Shown: piece after piece, positions 49,913 to 57,947 of the stretch
Numbering within the stretch: position 1 is the stretch's first letter
Layout: every line of letters begins with the position of its first letter
Program-made: the position numbers and the translations under genes
The notes under the pieces: model-generated
The model's input: only the letters and a program-made list of their open reading frames with translations
What the model was told of the DNA's origin: nothing
Databases searched by the model: none
NCBI GenBank assembly: GCA_029210565.1
Contig: JARGFQ010000008.1
Span: 110,531-174,530 of the forward strand
Length of the DNA: 64,000 bases
Direction of reading: 5' to 3'
Source of the DNA: Bacteroidales bacterium
GTDB taxonomy: Bacteria; Bacteroidota; Bacteroidia; Bacteroidales; VadinHA17

Positions 49913-51901
49913 TCAATCCTCCTTCACCTCTTGCGAGAAAAGGTCTGTGGCGATGGCTATCATCTCTGGCTTCCCGAAGAGATAAACAATATCACCGCTG
50001 TTGATCACCCGGGAAGGTTCCGGATTCGGTATTATATCATCACCGTGCTTTACGGCCACCATTGTTACCCCCGTCGTTTTTCTGAGTGCTGTACCGGCTA
50101 TTGTCTTGCCGGCAAAGACCGATTTCTCTTCCACTTTTACGGCTGCGATCTCAATGTCAGGTATATCCTTCAGCAGTGAATATCCCCTGACCCTGGCATT
50201 ATCCCTGAAAATGCCGTAGTTATCCTCCCTGGTGCGTGCTATGGCCCTCTCGATTTCCATCCTGGGAACGAGGTATTTGCCGAGGATCCTCTCAAAGAAG
50301 TCTATGGCCGTCTCAAACTCCTCCGGGATTACCTGGTTAGCCCCCAGGCGGTAGAGCTCCTCGATGTCAGTCACATGCCTGGTTCTGACGATGATATGGG
50401 CATGCTTGTTCATGGCCCTTACATGCTGGACCACTGACATCGCCGTTATCAGATCGCCAACCGATACAATAACCAGTTCGGCATTGTGCACGTATGCCTG
50501 ACGCAGCACCGGCTCGTAAACGGCATTGCCGAATACTGCATAATGACCTTTCTCCATCTCCTTCCTTGCACGGTCAGGATCGAAAATAATTGAGGTGAAG
50601 GGCAACTCCATCGATTTGATCATGGATGCCAGGTTGATGGCCCTGGAGTCCTTGCCTATCAGTACGATATGATTTTTGATCTCAGGAATATCCACCTGTT
50701 GCAGGGGGAACAGCCCATCAACCATCCAGGGTGGCAGAGGCAGTCTGAGGATGAGATTTGCCAGGGGCTGGGACACCTGTATCAATACCGGAGAGAGGGC
50801 CATTGAGGTGATGGCAACGGCAAGGAAGAGCTGGAAGTGGTAGGGAGTTATAATATTTTCCGACAGCCCCAGTCCTGCCAGGATGAATGAGAATTCACCC
50901 ACCTGCGCCAGAGAGAGACCAACCACAACCGTGCCGAAGAAGGTATGCCCGAGAATGAATGCCGTAAATCCTGCAACCACGGTTTTCACGACGATTACCA
51001 GAAGCACTGTCATGACCACCAGCCAGGGGTGTTCGGCAACGAATCCCAGATCAAGCAGCATCCCTATGGAGACAAAAAAGAAGCTGGTGAAGACATCCTT
51101 GAACGGGATGAGGTTGCCGAAGGCACTGTGGCTGTACTCCGACTCGGAAATCATCAGTCCTGCCAGGAAGGCCCCGAAGGCGAGCGACATGCCGAGCTCA
51201 TGGGTCAGCATCGCCACGGCAAGGCAGATAAGCAGCAGGCTCATCAGGAAGAGCTCCTGGCTGCGCGTCATTGCTATCAGGTGCAGCAGCCACGGCATCA
51301 GCCACCTGTTGCCGACCCAGATGAATATCAAAATGCCGACTGTCTTGAGAAGCAGCATCAGCAGCTCATTTCCAATGCCCGAGGTGTTGCCCCCGAGCAT
51401 GGGGGTGAAGAGCAGCATCGGGATCAGGATGACATCCTGGAAGATGAGGATGCCCACTATCGTGCGGCCATAGTGGGTTGTCAGTTCCGAACGCTCCTGG
51501 AGCAGCTTGAGCACCACGGCGGTACTGCTCAGTGCAGTGAGGAAGCCTACAAAGACAGCCTCTGTCCACTGAAGGTCATAGACGCGCGAAACCAGGATGG
51601 TAATTCCCGCAGTGAGAAGAAGCTGCAGGAAGCCACCCACAAACACTATCTTCCTGATCCTGAAGAGGTGGTTCAGGGAGAACTCCAGCCCGATGGTGAA
51701 CATCAGAAGGATGACGCCGATCTCGGCCATAACCTCGACATTCTCGGGGGAGTCTATAAGCGCCAGGAGATGGGGTCCGGCAATGATGCCGGTGATAAGA
51801 TACCCGATGATCGCCGGGATCTTTATACGGTTGAAGATGAAGTTGACGAAGGTGGAGAGCGCAAAAATGATGACAATATCCTTCAGGATCCCAAGTTCCA
51901 T
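49913..51901 (-). CDS. Kef-type monovalent cation:proton antiporter with TrkA-N and TrkA-C domains
   Basis: A 662-residue CPA2 family membrane protein. Twelve or so helices span residues 1-~385, with family motifs GLEFSLNHLFRIRK, SSTAVVLKLLQER, GILIFQDVILIPML and LAQVGEFSFILAGLGL. A TrkA-N Rossmann domain follows (HIVLIGKDSRAINLASMI, ~415-530) and a TrkA-C domain closes the protein (~570-650, KSVFAGKTIAGTALRK, SGDIVYLFGKPEMI). Potassium or sodium efflux gated by nucleotide is the likely role. It is an intact potassium-related gene, in contrast to the decayed Trk locus at 19-20 kb. Its stop overlaps by 3 nt the TTG that could open the pruA frame. Confidence 0.92.
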   Translation of the reverse strand: MELGILKDIVIIFALSTFVNFIFNRIKIPAIIGYLITGIIAGPHLLALIDSPENVEVMAEIGVILLMFTIGLEFSLNHLFRIRKIVFVGGFLQLLLTAGITILVSRVYDLQWTEAVFVGFLTALSSTAVVLKLLQERSELTTHYGRTIVGILIFQDVILIPMLLFTPMLGGNTSGIGNELLMLLLKTVGILIFIWVGNRWLMPWLLHLIAMTRSQELFLMSLLLICLAVAMLTHELGMSLAFGAFLAGLMISESEYSHSAFGNLIPFKDVFTSFFFVSIGMLLDLGFVAEHPWLVVMTVLLVIVVKTVVAGFTAFILGHTFFGTVVVGLSLAQVGEFSFILAGLGLSENIITPYHFQLFLAVAITSMALSPVLIQVSQPLANLILRLPLPPWMVDGLFPLQQVDIPEIKNHIVLIGKDSRAINLASMIKSMELPFTSIIFDPDRARKEMEKGHYAVFGNAVYEPVLRQAYVHNAELVIVSVGDLITAMSVVQHVRAMNKHAHIIVRTRHVTDIEELYRLGANQVIPEEFETAIDFFERILGKYLVPRMEIERAIARTREDNYGIFRDNARVRGYSLLKDIPDIEIAAVKVEEKSVFAGKTIAGTALRKTTGVTMVAVKHGDDIIPNPEPSRVINSGDIVYLFGKPEMIAIATDLFSQEVKED

Positions 51902-52007
51902 CGACTAAACCTTTAGGGCATAAACTTACATAAAATCGCGCGTATTACCACGAGGGGATTAAAATCAGCGGTACTGGTTCAATAAGTACCGGAATCAGCT
52001 TTGGAGA

Positions 52008-52037
52008 CAAAAAAATCCCGGCTGTTCAGACCGGGAT
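52008..52037 (-). terminator. Terminator of the PspC/PadR operon
   Basis: On the minus strand ATCCCGG pairs with CCGGGAT (52015-52021 with 52031-52037). The stem extends by an inner CTG/CAG with one bulged base and is followed by a run of T (52008-52014). It ends the operon whose last stop is at 52080. Confidence 0.85.
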
Positions 52038-52079
52038 ATTGAAGAGTAATCAAACGCGGGTGCAGAATTGTCTGCCCGT

Positions 52080-53339
52080 TTATTCATCAATCGCTTTAAG
52101 GTATCCCTCTTCAACGCGCCAGGCAGTCACCTCGGGGCGACTCTTTCTGAAGAGCCAGGTGGAGAGGGAGGTCCCCGGAACGCACCGTACTTCAGTGCCT
52201 TCCGGAAGGCTAATGTCTATATCAACCAGTGAACCGTTCCATCTGCTGCCTGCCGGCAGTGAAAAGAATTCATCAAGATAAAGAGTGTCACCCGACAGTC
52301 TCCAGTTGAAGTCTATTGCCCTGGCGTAGCTCCGGGCCTCAACGTCAGAGTTGCTGCAGGCCCGTCGGTCAACAGAGATAAATCCCGAGCCGTTTTCGCT
52401 TCCGTAAATGTTTAGCTCAGGGGTGGCATGAACCCTGTCGTTCCGGTTATCCAGGTAAAAGGTAAAATTATCTACGGAAGCTGTCTCGTCATAAATTATC
52501 TCATCTGCTGTGGACCCGGATGCGATCCATAGTGTTTCAGGGGCCGGGTCAAGGCTTACTCTTTTTTCAACAAACTCCCTGTTGGAATAGACTGAGAGCT
52601 GGAGACTGAGGAAGACCCCCAGTGCGCAAAGCGACGCTATCCAGACGACAAAGAGCACGATACCCGTGATTTTGAATCTCTCCCTGATATTGAAGATCAT
52701 CCTTATTCCCAGCCATGTCAGGGCTGCCATCGGAATGAGAAGGACCAGGGCAGCCAGTATAAGCACGGGCCACACCATGTTGCTGTTCAGTACAATCGAC
52801 AGCAACGTGTGGGTATTCAATAGCTGCGGCTCCATCACCGAGGTGAGGAAGGGTGCGTTGTTGAAGAAGATCAGAAGGCCGAAGGTGAAGAGCAGTACAA
52901 AGCCCAGAACAGTGAATGCCACGCCCAGGATTATCGCCACGACCCTTATTATGGCCGACATAAGCTTCCCGAAAGCCCTGAAGAACTCAGAGAGGGCTTT
53001 GCCCACGCGCGCCGACAGACTGTTGGGATCGTACATCGATTTCCGGGTGTGGAACCGGCCTTTGCCTGACACGGAGGTGTCATCATAGTAGTCCTCGGGT
53101 GCCCCCATAATATTGATCATCTCATTCACCATCTCCCTTGAGACCAGTGTCGGAGGTTCATTTCCTCCGCCGAAGATCTCGGCGATGCGTGCCTCGATGT
53201 CAGCAACGGTCTCATCGCCACCCTGCTCGGAGCTGAAACGGGCAGAAACATGTTCGAGGTAGTGTTTTAGTATCTCCCAGGCCTCCTCATCAATACGGAA
53301 GAGCTGCCCGGCAATGTTAATGTCAATCGTTTTCTTCAT
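52080..53339 (-). CDS. PspC-operon membrane protein with PspC-type N-terminal domain
   Basis: A 419-residue protein. Residues 1-~75 (KKTIDINIAGQLFRIDEEAW...ARIAEIFGGG) are clearly related to the N-terminus of the PspC protein encoded two genes upstream. Three to four membrane helices occupy ~115-245 (VVAIILGVAFTVLGFVLLF and others). The C-terminal ~170 residues are an extracytoplasmic beta-rich domain of the DUF4097-like, adhesin-like style (VDIDISLPEGTEVRCVPG). It is the last gene of the operon PspC-PadR-this gene, 8 nt after padR. An envelope-stress role is inferred. Confidence 0.72.
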   Translation of the reverse strand: MKKTIDINIAGQLFRIDEEAWEILKHYLEHVSARFSSEQGGDETVADIEARIAEIFGGGNEPPTLVSREMVNEMINIMGAPEDYYDDTSVSGKGRFHTRKSMYDPNSLSARVGKALSEFFRAFGKLMSAIIRVVAIILGVAFTVLGFVLLFTFGLLIFFNNAPFLTSVMEPQLLNTHTLLSIVLNSNMVWPVLILAALVLLIPMAALTWLGIRMIFNIRERFKITGIVLFVVWIASLCALGVFLSLQLSVYSNREFVEKRVSLDPAPETLWIASGSTADEIIYDETASVDNFTFYLDNRNDRVHATPELNIYGSENGSGFISVDRRACSNSDVEARSYARAIDFNWRLSGDTLYLDEFFSLPAGSRWNGSLVDIDISLPEGTEVRCVPGTSLSTWLFRKSRPEVTAWRVEEGYLKAIDE

Positions 53340-53347
53340 GGCTGCCT

Positions 53348-53683
53348 TTATTTCCTGTCACGTATCTGATTAACCGATTCAACCAGCTCCTCCCAGGCTT
53401 TGTCAAGCTCATTGAGGTATATTTTACCCAGTTCGGTGAGTTCATAGTACTTCCGGGGAGGCCCCTGGGGCGACTCTTCCCAGCGGTAGCTTAGCAACCC
53501 TGCATTCTTCTGTCGTGTGAGCAGGGGATAGAGTGTGCCTTCAACGACTATCACCTCGGCTTTTTTGAGCTCATTGATGATGTCAACGGCATAGCATGAG
53601 TTCCTGGAGAGCACTGCCAGTATGCAGTACTCCAGTATTCCCTTGCGCATCTGCGCTTTCGTGTTGTCAGTATTCATGGCCAT
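53348..53683 (-). CDS. PadR-family transcriptional regulator
   Basis: A 111-residue winged-helix repressor of the PadR type. The core RKGILEYCILAVLSRNSCYAVDIINEL, VVEGTLYPLLTRQKNAGLLSYRW and SPQGPPRKYYELTELGKIYL is classic (wing and helix-turn-helix). The C-terminal helix WEELVESVNQIRD mediates dimerisation. It is the middle gene of the PspC operon, 36 nt after PspC and 8 nt before the 419-residue membrane protein. It probably represses its own operon through the palindrome at 54453-54467. Confidence 0.92.
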   Translation of the reverse strand: MAMNTDNTKAQMRKGILEYCILAVLSRNSCYAVDIINELKKAEVIVVEGTLYPLLTRQKNAGLLSYRWEESPQGPPRKYYELTELGKIYLNELDKAWEELVESVNQIRDRK

Positions 53684-53719
53684 TCCTTTGTTATCAGCAT
53701 TCTCCGCCTCCGGCGGGAA

Positions 53720-54301
53720 TTACAGATTCATTTTCTTTTTGACAGTCTCAAACTCCTGCTTGACGCTATCCTTAATGTTCTCTACGGTCACGGGATCACC
53801 GCGCATCTCAAGCTTCTGGGCTGTCGTTTTTGCTTCAGGAAGCACTATCCACAGGATGAGGTAGAGCCCCAGGCCGAACCCGCCGGGCAGAACCAGGACT
53901 GCAAAGATGATCCTCATTATCAGCGGATCCCAGTCGAGCCAGGCAGAAATCCCTGCACAGACACCCCCGAAAACGCGTCTGTCAGGGTCGCGGTATATGC
54001 GCCGCTGCGACCTGGGAGGTCGCTCGTCGGTGGACCCGCTGCCGCTTATCAGCTCCGGCGATCCCAGTATTGCCATGACCTCTTCGACATCCTTCATGGT
54101 GATGACCTGCTTGTAGGAATTGAGCCTCATCCTGAAGAGCTCAGCGATCCTGACCTCAATATCAGACATGATCTCAGAAGCGCTCGATTCGCCTGAAAAC
54201 TCCTTTTCCAGGCTCTTCATGTACTGCCGGAGCCGCTCATAGGCATCCTCGTCCATATTGAACGGGTATCCCCCCAGATTGATGTTAACCGTTACTTTCA
54301 T
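53720..54301 (-). CDS. PspC domain envelope-stress protein
   Basis: A 193-residue protein. The N-terminal ~75 residues (MKVTVNINLGGYPFNMDEDAYERLRQYM) are shared with the 419-residue operon partner. A PspC domain follows at ~100-160 (RRIYRDPDRRVFGGVCAGISAWLDWDP, then a membrane helix). The C-terminus is charged and helical. PspC proteins sit in the inner membrane and respond to envelope damage. It is the first gene of the operon. Leader-element copy D lies 18 nt upstream, and the promoter and palindrome are further up. Confidence 0.88.
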   Translation of the reverse strand: MKVTVNINLGGYPFNMDEDAYERLRQYMKSLEKEFSGESSASEIMSDIEVRIAELFRMRLNSYKQVITMKDVEEVMAILGSPELISGSGSTDERPPRSQRRIYRDPDRRVFGGVCAGISAWLDWDPLIMRIIFAVLVLPGGFGLGLYLILWIVLPEAKTTAQKLEMRGDPVTVENIKDSVKQEFETVKKKMNL

Positions 54302-54319
54302 CCCTGTAAATAATTTGTT

Positions 54320-54384
54320 TCATTGGTCCATTCGAACTTATTTTCAATTCTCTGTGTGAGCCGGTTTTCATGCAGGTATGTTTG
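54320..54384 (-). repeat. Conserved inverted-repeat leader element, copy D (diverged)
   Basis: CATTGGTCCATTCGAACTTA (54321-54340) aligns with the left end of copy B, and TTTTCATGCAGGTATGTTTG (54365-54384) with the right end. The interior CTGTGTGAG matches CTTTTGTGAG. The stem is worn, but the ATTGGTC end faces the PspC start as in the other copies. Confidence 0.5.
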
Positions 54385-54428
54385 TATTATTATTAAGGTA
54401 CCTGTTAATGCATATTAATTTTACTTTG

Positions 54429-54436
54429 CAAATATA
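54429..54436 (-). promoter_or_regulatory. -7 promoter element of the PspC/PadR operon
   Basis: The minus strand reads TATATTTG (TAnnTTTG). A transcript from here would have a ~120-nt leader that contains leader-element copy D. The 54302-54630 spacer holds no gene; it contains this promoter, copy D, the palindrome at 54453 and the promoter at 54576. Confidence 0.5.
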
Positions 54437-54452
54437 TAAATAAAAAATAATA

Positions 54453-54467
54453 CTATGTAATACATAG
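54453..54467. promoter_or_regulatory. Candidate PadR operator palindrome
   Basis: CTATGTA-A-TACATAG is a perfect 7-bp dyad around one base, containing ATGT/ACAT half-sites as in known PadR operators. It lies 16 nt upstream of the -7 element, inside the expected -33 to -7 interval of the PspC/PadR promoter, where a bound repressor would block RNA polymerase. Confidence 0.55.
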
Positions 54468-54575
54468 AACCAAGAAAATTAAAATATTTTTATATTGCAA
54501 CATGATGACTGATTTTTATTATGCGGTGAGATAACAGAGATTCACTAACTTTCACCTGTAAACCTGCCTGGATTA

Positions 54576-54583
54576 TATTTTTG
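54576..54583 (+). promoter_or_regulatory. -7 promoter element for the Gfo/Idh/MocA gene
   Basis: TATTTTTG, 47 nt upstream of the ATG at 54631. Confidence 0.5.
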
Positions 54584-54630
54584 GGGGGCAAGACCGGGAA
54601 ATCAGATACAGGCTATACAAACAAACGACC

Positions 54631-55614
54631 ATGAAAGCATACAACTGGGGTATTCTGGGCACCGGCAACATAGCCAAAAAATTTACAAGGGCGCTTATGT
54701 TGCTTGACAACGCGCATCTTCATGCGGTAGGATCACGTGACAAATCGAAGGCCGAAGCCTTTGCCTCCGAGTACGGGTTCGGGAACAGCTATGGCAGCTA
54801 CGAGGAGCTGGTTGCGGATCCCGGTGTAGAGGTTGTCTACATCTCTTCTCCTCACTCGCATCACCTGGAGCATACTCTGCTGGCACTGCAGAACGGCAAG
54901 CATGTCATATGCGAGAAACCGATGTCGCTGAATGCCACCGAGGTGGAGATCATGGTTGCCGAGGCAAGGAAGAGCGGGCTCTTTCTCATGGAGGCGCTCT
55001 GGCCTCCGTTTCAGCCCTCCTATCTTAAGGCTGAGGAGATCCTCGGGAGCGGTAAGATGGGCAAGCTGCTGCACATGAGGGGCAAGTTCGCCTTTATCTC
55101 CTCTTATGACCCTGATCTGCGTACATATGATATTCAGCTTGGGGGAGGAGCACTGCTTGACATCGGGATCTATCCGATAATGGATATCCTGAGGTACATG
55201 GGCGAGCCTGCGTCGATCAGCGCCGCCTCAGTGTTATCGCCAACAGGGGCCGACGAGAGCACCTCGGCAATCTTCAGGTTCGGTGACGGCAAGCTTGCCG
55301 AGGCATACTGCTCTTTCGGAAACATGGGCGGTGTCTCCACCGAGTTCAACTGTGAGAAGGGGAACCTCATTCTGACCAGGGGCCGTGACAGGAGCCAGTA
55401 TCTGATCATCGAGTTCCCCGAAGACACTGACGACCGCATCTTCACTCCGCCGGCGATGGGGTATCAGTATGAGGCTATGGAGGTGATGAGCTGTCTCGAC
55501 AGGGGTCTTACCGAGAGCAGCGTCGTTCCTCTTTCATTCACTCTCACCCTGGCACGGACTCTCGATGCCATACGCGGGATTACAGGCATCGTCTACCCGG
55601 GGCGTGACCGTTAA
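54631..55614 (+). CDS. Gfo/Idh/MocA-family NAD(P)-dependent oxidoreductase
   Basis: A cytosolic 327-residue sugar or polyol dehydrogenase. The Rossmann start is NWGILGTGNIAKKFTRAL. The catalytic-Lys motif is HVICEKPMSLN and the C-terminal domain carries the His-containing-like GGGALLDIGIYPIMDIL block. The Asp-His pair expected in some members appears as D-I-G-I-Y, so the substrate class is uncertain; dihydrodiol or trans-dihydrodiol-like dehydrogenases have similar sequence. Rhomboid follows after 22 nt. Confidence 0.9.
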   Translation: MKAYNWGILGTGNIAKKFTRALMLLDNAHLHAVGSRDKSKAEAFASEYGFGNSYGSYEELVADPGVEVVYISSPHSHHLEHTLLALQNGKHVICEKPMSLNATEVEIMVAEARKSGLFLMEALWPPFQPSYLKAEEILGSGKMGKLLHMRGKFAFISSYDPDLRTYDIQLGGGALLDIGIYPIMDILRYMGEPASISAASVLSPTGADESTSAIFRFGDGKLAEAYCSFGNMGGVSTEFNCEKGNLILTRGRDRSQYLIIEFPEDTDDRIFTPPAMGYQYEAMEVMSCLDRGLTESSVVPLSFTLTLARTLDAIRGITGIVYPGRDR

Positions 55615-55636
55615 ACAGCGCAGAGAAGGTCACCGG

Positions 55637-56302
55637 ATGGAAGAGCGCCCTTCCGATTTTGAAAAGAGGCGGTTGCTTCTCAGCATGCTGATACCTTTCC
55701 TGATGGTCAGCTTCATGTGGCTGGTGCTGGGAGCGGAGGCTCTGTTCGATACGGACCTTCATTTCCTGGGCATCTTCCCGCTGCGGGCCTCGTCACTGAC
55801 AGGCATCTTTACCTCGCCCTTCATTCATGCCGACCTTCGTCATCTGTTCAACAATACCATACCTCTGTTTGTGCTGGGCACGGCGCTCTTCTATTTCTAT
55901 CCGCAGGTCTCCCTTAGGGTGCTTTTCTGGCTCTTCCTCCTCACCGGCCTCGCCGTCTGGCTGACGGGAAGGCCCTCGTGGCACATCGGTGCCAGCGGCA
56001 TTGTCTACGGTCTGGCCTCCTTCCTTTTCGTCAGCGGTATCATAAGAAGGCACATACCGCTCATGGGGCTTTCGCTGCTGGTGGCTTTCCTCTACGGCGA
56101 GATGGTGTGGGGCATCTTCCCCGGCTTCAGGCCCAACATTTCATGGGAGTCGCATATGCTTGGTGCCGCCGCCGGACTTCTTCTTGCCGTGTGGTACCGC
56201 GCCGAAGGTCCCCAGCGGCCGGTCCCGTTCTATGAGAAGGAGGAGGATGATGATGGTGATGAAGAAGAAAATGAACACGGAGCAATGAATCAACTGAATT
56301 AA
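55637..56302 (+). CDS. Rhomboid family intramembrane serine protease
   Basis: A 221-residue membrane protein with six or so helices. The catalytic Ser is S120 in WHIGASGIVYG and the catalytic His is H173 in WESHMLGAAAG, two helices later. The HADLRHLFNN stretch (64-73) provides the conserved His/Asn oxyanion region. The tail is acidic (YEKEEDDDGDEEENEHG). It cleaves transmembrane substrates, which are unknown here. The start at 55637 is preferred over an in-frame ATG at 55565 that overlaps the previous gene. Confidence 0.92.
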   Translation: MEERPSDFEKRRLLLSMLIPFLMVSFMWLVLGAEALFDTDLHFLGIFPLRASSLTGIFTSPFIHADLRHLFNNTIPLFVLGTALFYFYPQVSLRVLFWLFLLTGLAVWLTGRPSWHIGASGIVYGLASFLFVSGIIRRHIPLMGLSLLVAFLYGEMVWGIFPGFRPNISWESHMLGAAAGLLLAVWYRAEGPQRPVPFYEKEEDDDGDEEENEHGAMNQLN

Positions 56303-56345
56303 TTGCTACTTTTAAGACCTCCAAAACCAACCTAAACGCCCAGTA

Positions 56346-57947
56346 ATGTACGTCAGAACTGGTATACCGGCCTTTGATGAGCTCATTCCGAGGATAAACA
56401 GGTTCCTTGAGCAGGATCTCCTGGAACTTACCATTGACGGCGAAAAGATCAGAGGCTACCGCTCTCCTGATGCCCGTTCCGTATGGATAAGAAACTATTC
56501 CGACATGATGCGGGCTCTCCGTTATTCTGAGAAGGATCTCAAAAGCGTGGTTAAGCATTTTTCCGACAACCAGGCACGTAACGGACGCATCTTCGATTAC
56601 TTCACCACCTTCCCCGAAAAGCTGCCGTGTGAGCGCGAGAACTGGACCAAGTATGTCAGGACACCCGTTGAGGCCGACACCGAGTTCAGGTATATAAAGG
56701 CAGCATGGCTCTCATGGCAGGCCACCGGCGACGATGCCTTCATCAGGAATCACATGTCGTCGTTTGAGAGAGCCCTTGAGTATGTTATGGGAGGGCATTA
56801 CTTCGACCGGGAGAAATACCTCTTCCGCAGGCCATATACCATTGACACGTGGGACTTTGCCTATCATGCCGGCAGTCACGACTGGCTTCAGTTCCAGATA
56901 GATGACAACACCTTCTGGGGTTATTTTCACGGTGACAACAGCGGATACTACGAGGTGTTCCACTTCATGTCGTACTGGTATGCAATGTTCGGCGACAAGG
57001 TAAGATCAGCCCAGTGGCGCGACCGTGCCCTGAAGCTGCGCAAGAGCCTCAACAGCCACTGCTTCAACGGTTCGTTCTACACCCACTTCGTCAAGCAGAC
57101 GCCTGTCACCATCGATGGCGTTGACGAGTCGGCACAGCTGAGCCTGAGCAATGCTGCCGCCATCAATAGGGGTGCTGCCTCGCCATCCATAGCCTCGGCC
57201 ATCATCAATGAATACATGAAGCGACGCGAGACCACCGAGGCCTTTGCCGAGTGGTTCTCAATTGACCCGCCCTTCCCCTCGGGCATCTTCGGCGACTACA
57301 AGCTTTCACGCGGTGCCTACTGCAACGGTGGCATCATGCCACTTACCGGCGGTGAGCTGGCGAGGGCTGCCCTTGAGTACGGCTATGAGCAGTACGGCAT
57401 TGACATACTGATGCGCTACTATGACCTCATCTCAACCAACGGTGAGACTTATCTCTGGTACTTCCCCGACGGCAGGCCCTCGACAGTGGAGACCAGCACC
57501 TCGCCCGAAGCCAAGCCCACCGACGGATGGGGTTCGTCGGCGATGCTTTATGCATTTATTGAGGGGCTCACCGGAATACAGGACAAGGACAGGCTCTTCA
57601 AAAGGGTGAGGATCTGTCCCAGGTGGACGGCAGCAGGCGTGGAGAAGGCTGAGGTAATGGTCGACTACAGCAGCTCGGGAGCCTTTGTGAAATACAATTT
57701 CAGCCGGAGCTCCGACACCATCACCCTGAAGCTGGAAGGAAGCTACGAGTATATTCAGCTTTCGCTGCCTGTTCCCGAGGGTTATATGGCAGAAGATCTT
57801 ACCATAGCCGGCAGGAAGAAGAAGTATATCACGGCAGCTATCAACAGGAGCAGCTACCTGATAGCAGATGCCGATATAAAGGGTGAATGCGAGGTTGTCA
57901 TGAAGCTTCGCAGGAAGCCGGCAGCCGGAAAAAAAGGTGTTGTATGA
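56346..57947 (+). CDS. Cytoplasmic (alpha/alpha)6-barrel glycoside-hydrolase-like protein
   Basis: A 533-residue protein without a signal peptide. The Trp/Tyr-rich helical repeats (YIKAAWLSWQATGDDAFI, YSDMMRALRYSEKDL) and acidic residues at helix ends (TIDTWDFAYHAGSHDW, DDNTFWGYFHGDN) are typical of six-hairpin glycosidases such as trehalase/GH15- or GH63-like enzymes. The C-terminal ~130 residues look like the usual beta-sandwich. The exact family and substrate are not recognised. It overlaps the next gene, an SDR oxidoreductase, by ATGA, so the two are translationally coupled and probably serve one sugar pathway. Confidence 0.7.
   Translation: MYVRTGIPAFDELIPRINRFLEQDLLELTIDGEKIRGYRSPDARSVWIRNYSDMMRALRYSEKDLKSVVKHFSDNQARNGRIFDYFTTFPEKLPCERENWTKYVRTPVEADTEFRYIKAAWLSWQATGDDAFIRNHMSSFERALEYVMGGHYFDREKYLFRRPYTIDTWDFAYHAGSHDWLQFQIDDNTFWGYFHGDNSGYYEVFHFMSYWYAMFGDKVRSAQWRDRALKLRKSLNSHCFNGSFYTHFVKQTPVTIDGVDESAQLSLSNAAAINRGAASPSIASAIINEYMKRRETTEAFAEWFSIDPPFPSGIFGDYKLSRGAYCNGGIMPLTGGELARAALEYGYEQYGIDILMRYYDLISTNGETYLWYFPDGRPSTVETSTSPEAKPTDGWGSSAMLYAFIEGLTGIQDKDRLFKRVRICPRWTAAGVEKAEVMVDYSSSGAFVKYNFSRSSDTITLKLEGSYEYIQLSLPVPEGYMAEDLTIAGRKKKYITAAINRSSYLIADADIKGECEVVMKLRRKPAAGKKGVV

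Noticed and set aside
49791..49916. N-terminal extension of pruA from a TTG
   Set aside because: The residues are not like family members, and the stretch contains a perfect hairpin. I kept it only as an alternative start.
50945..51916. Open frame of 323 codons on the plus strand across the antiporter gene
   Set aside because: It is antisense to a well-conserved Kef-type protein, is rich in His, Gln and Glu with no domain, and has no promoter. It is a shadow of GC-rich codons.
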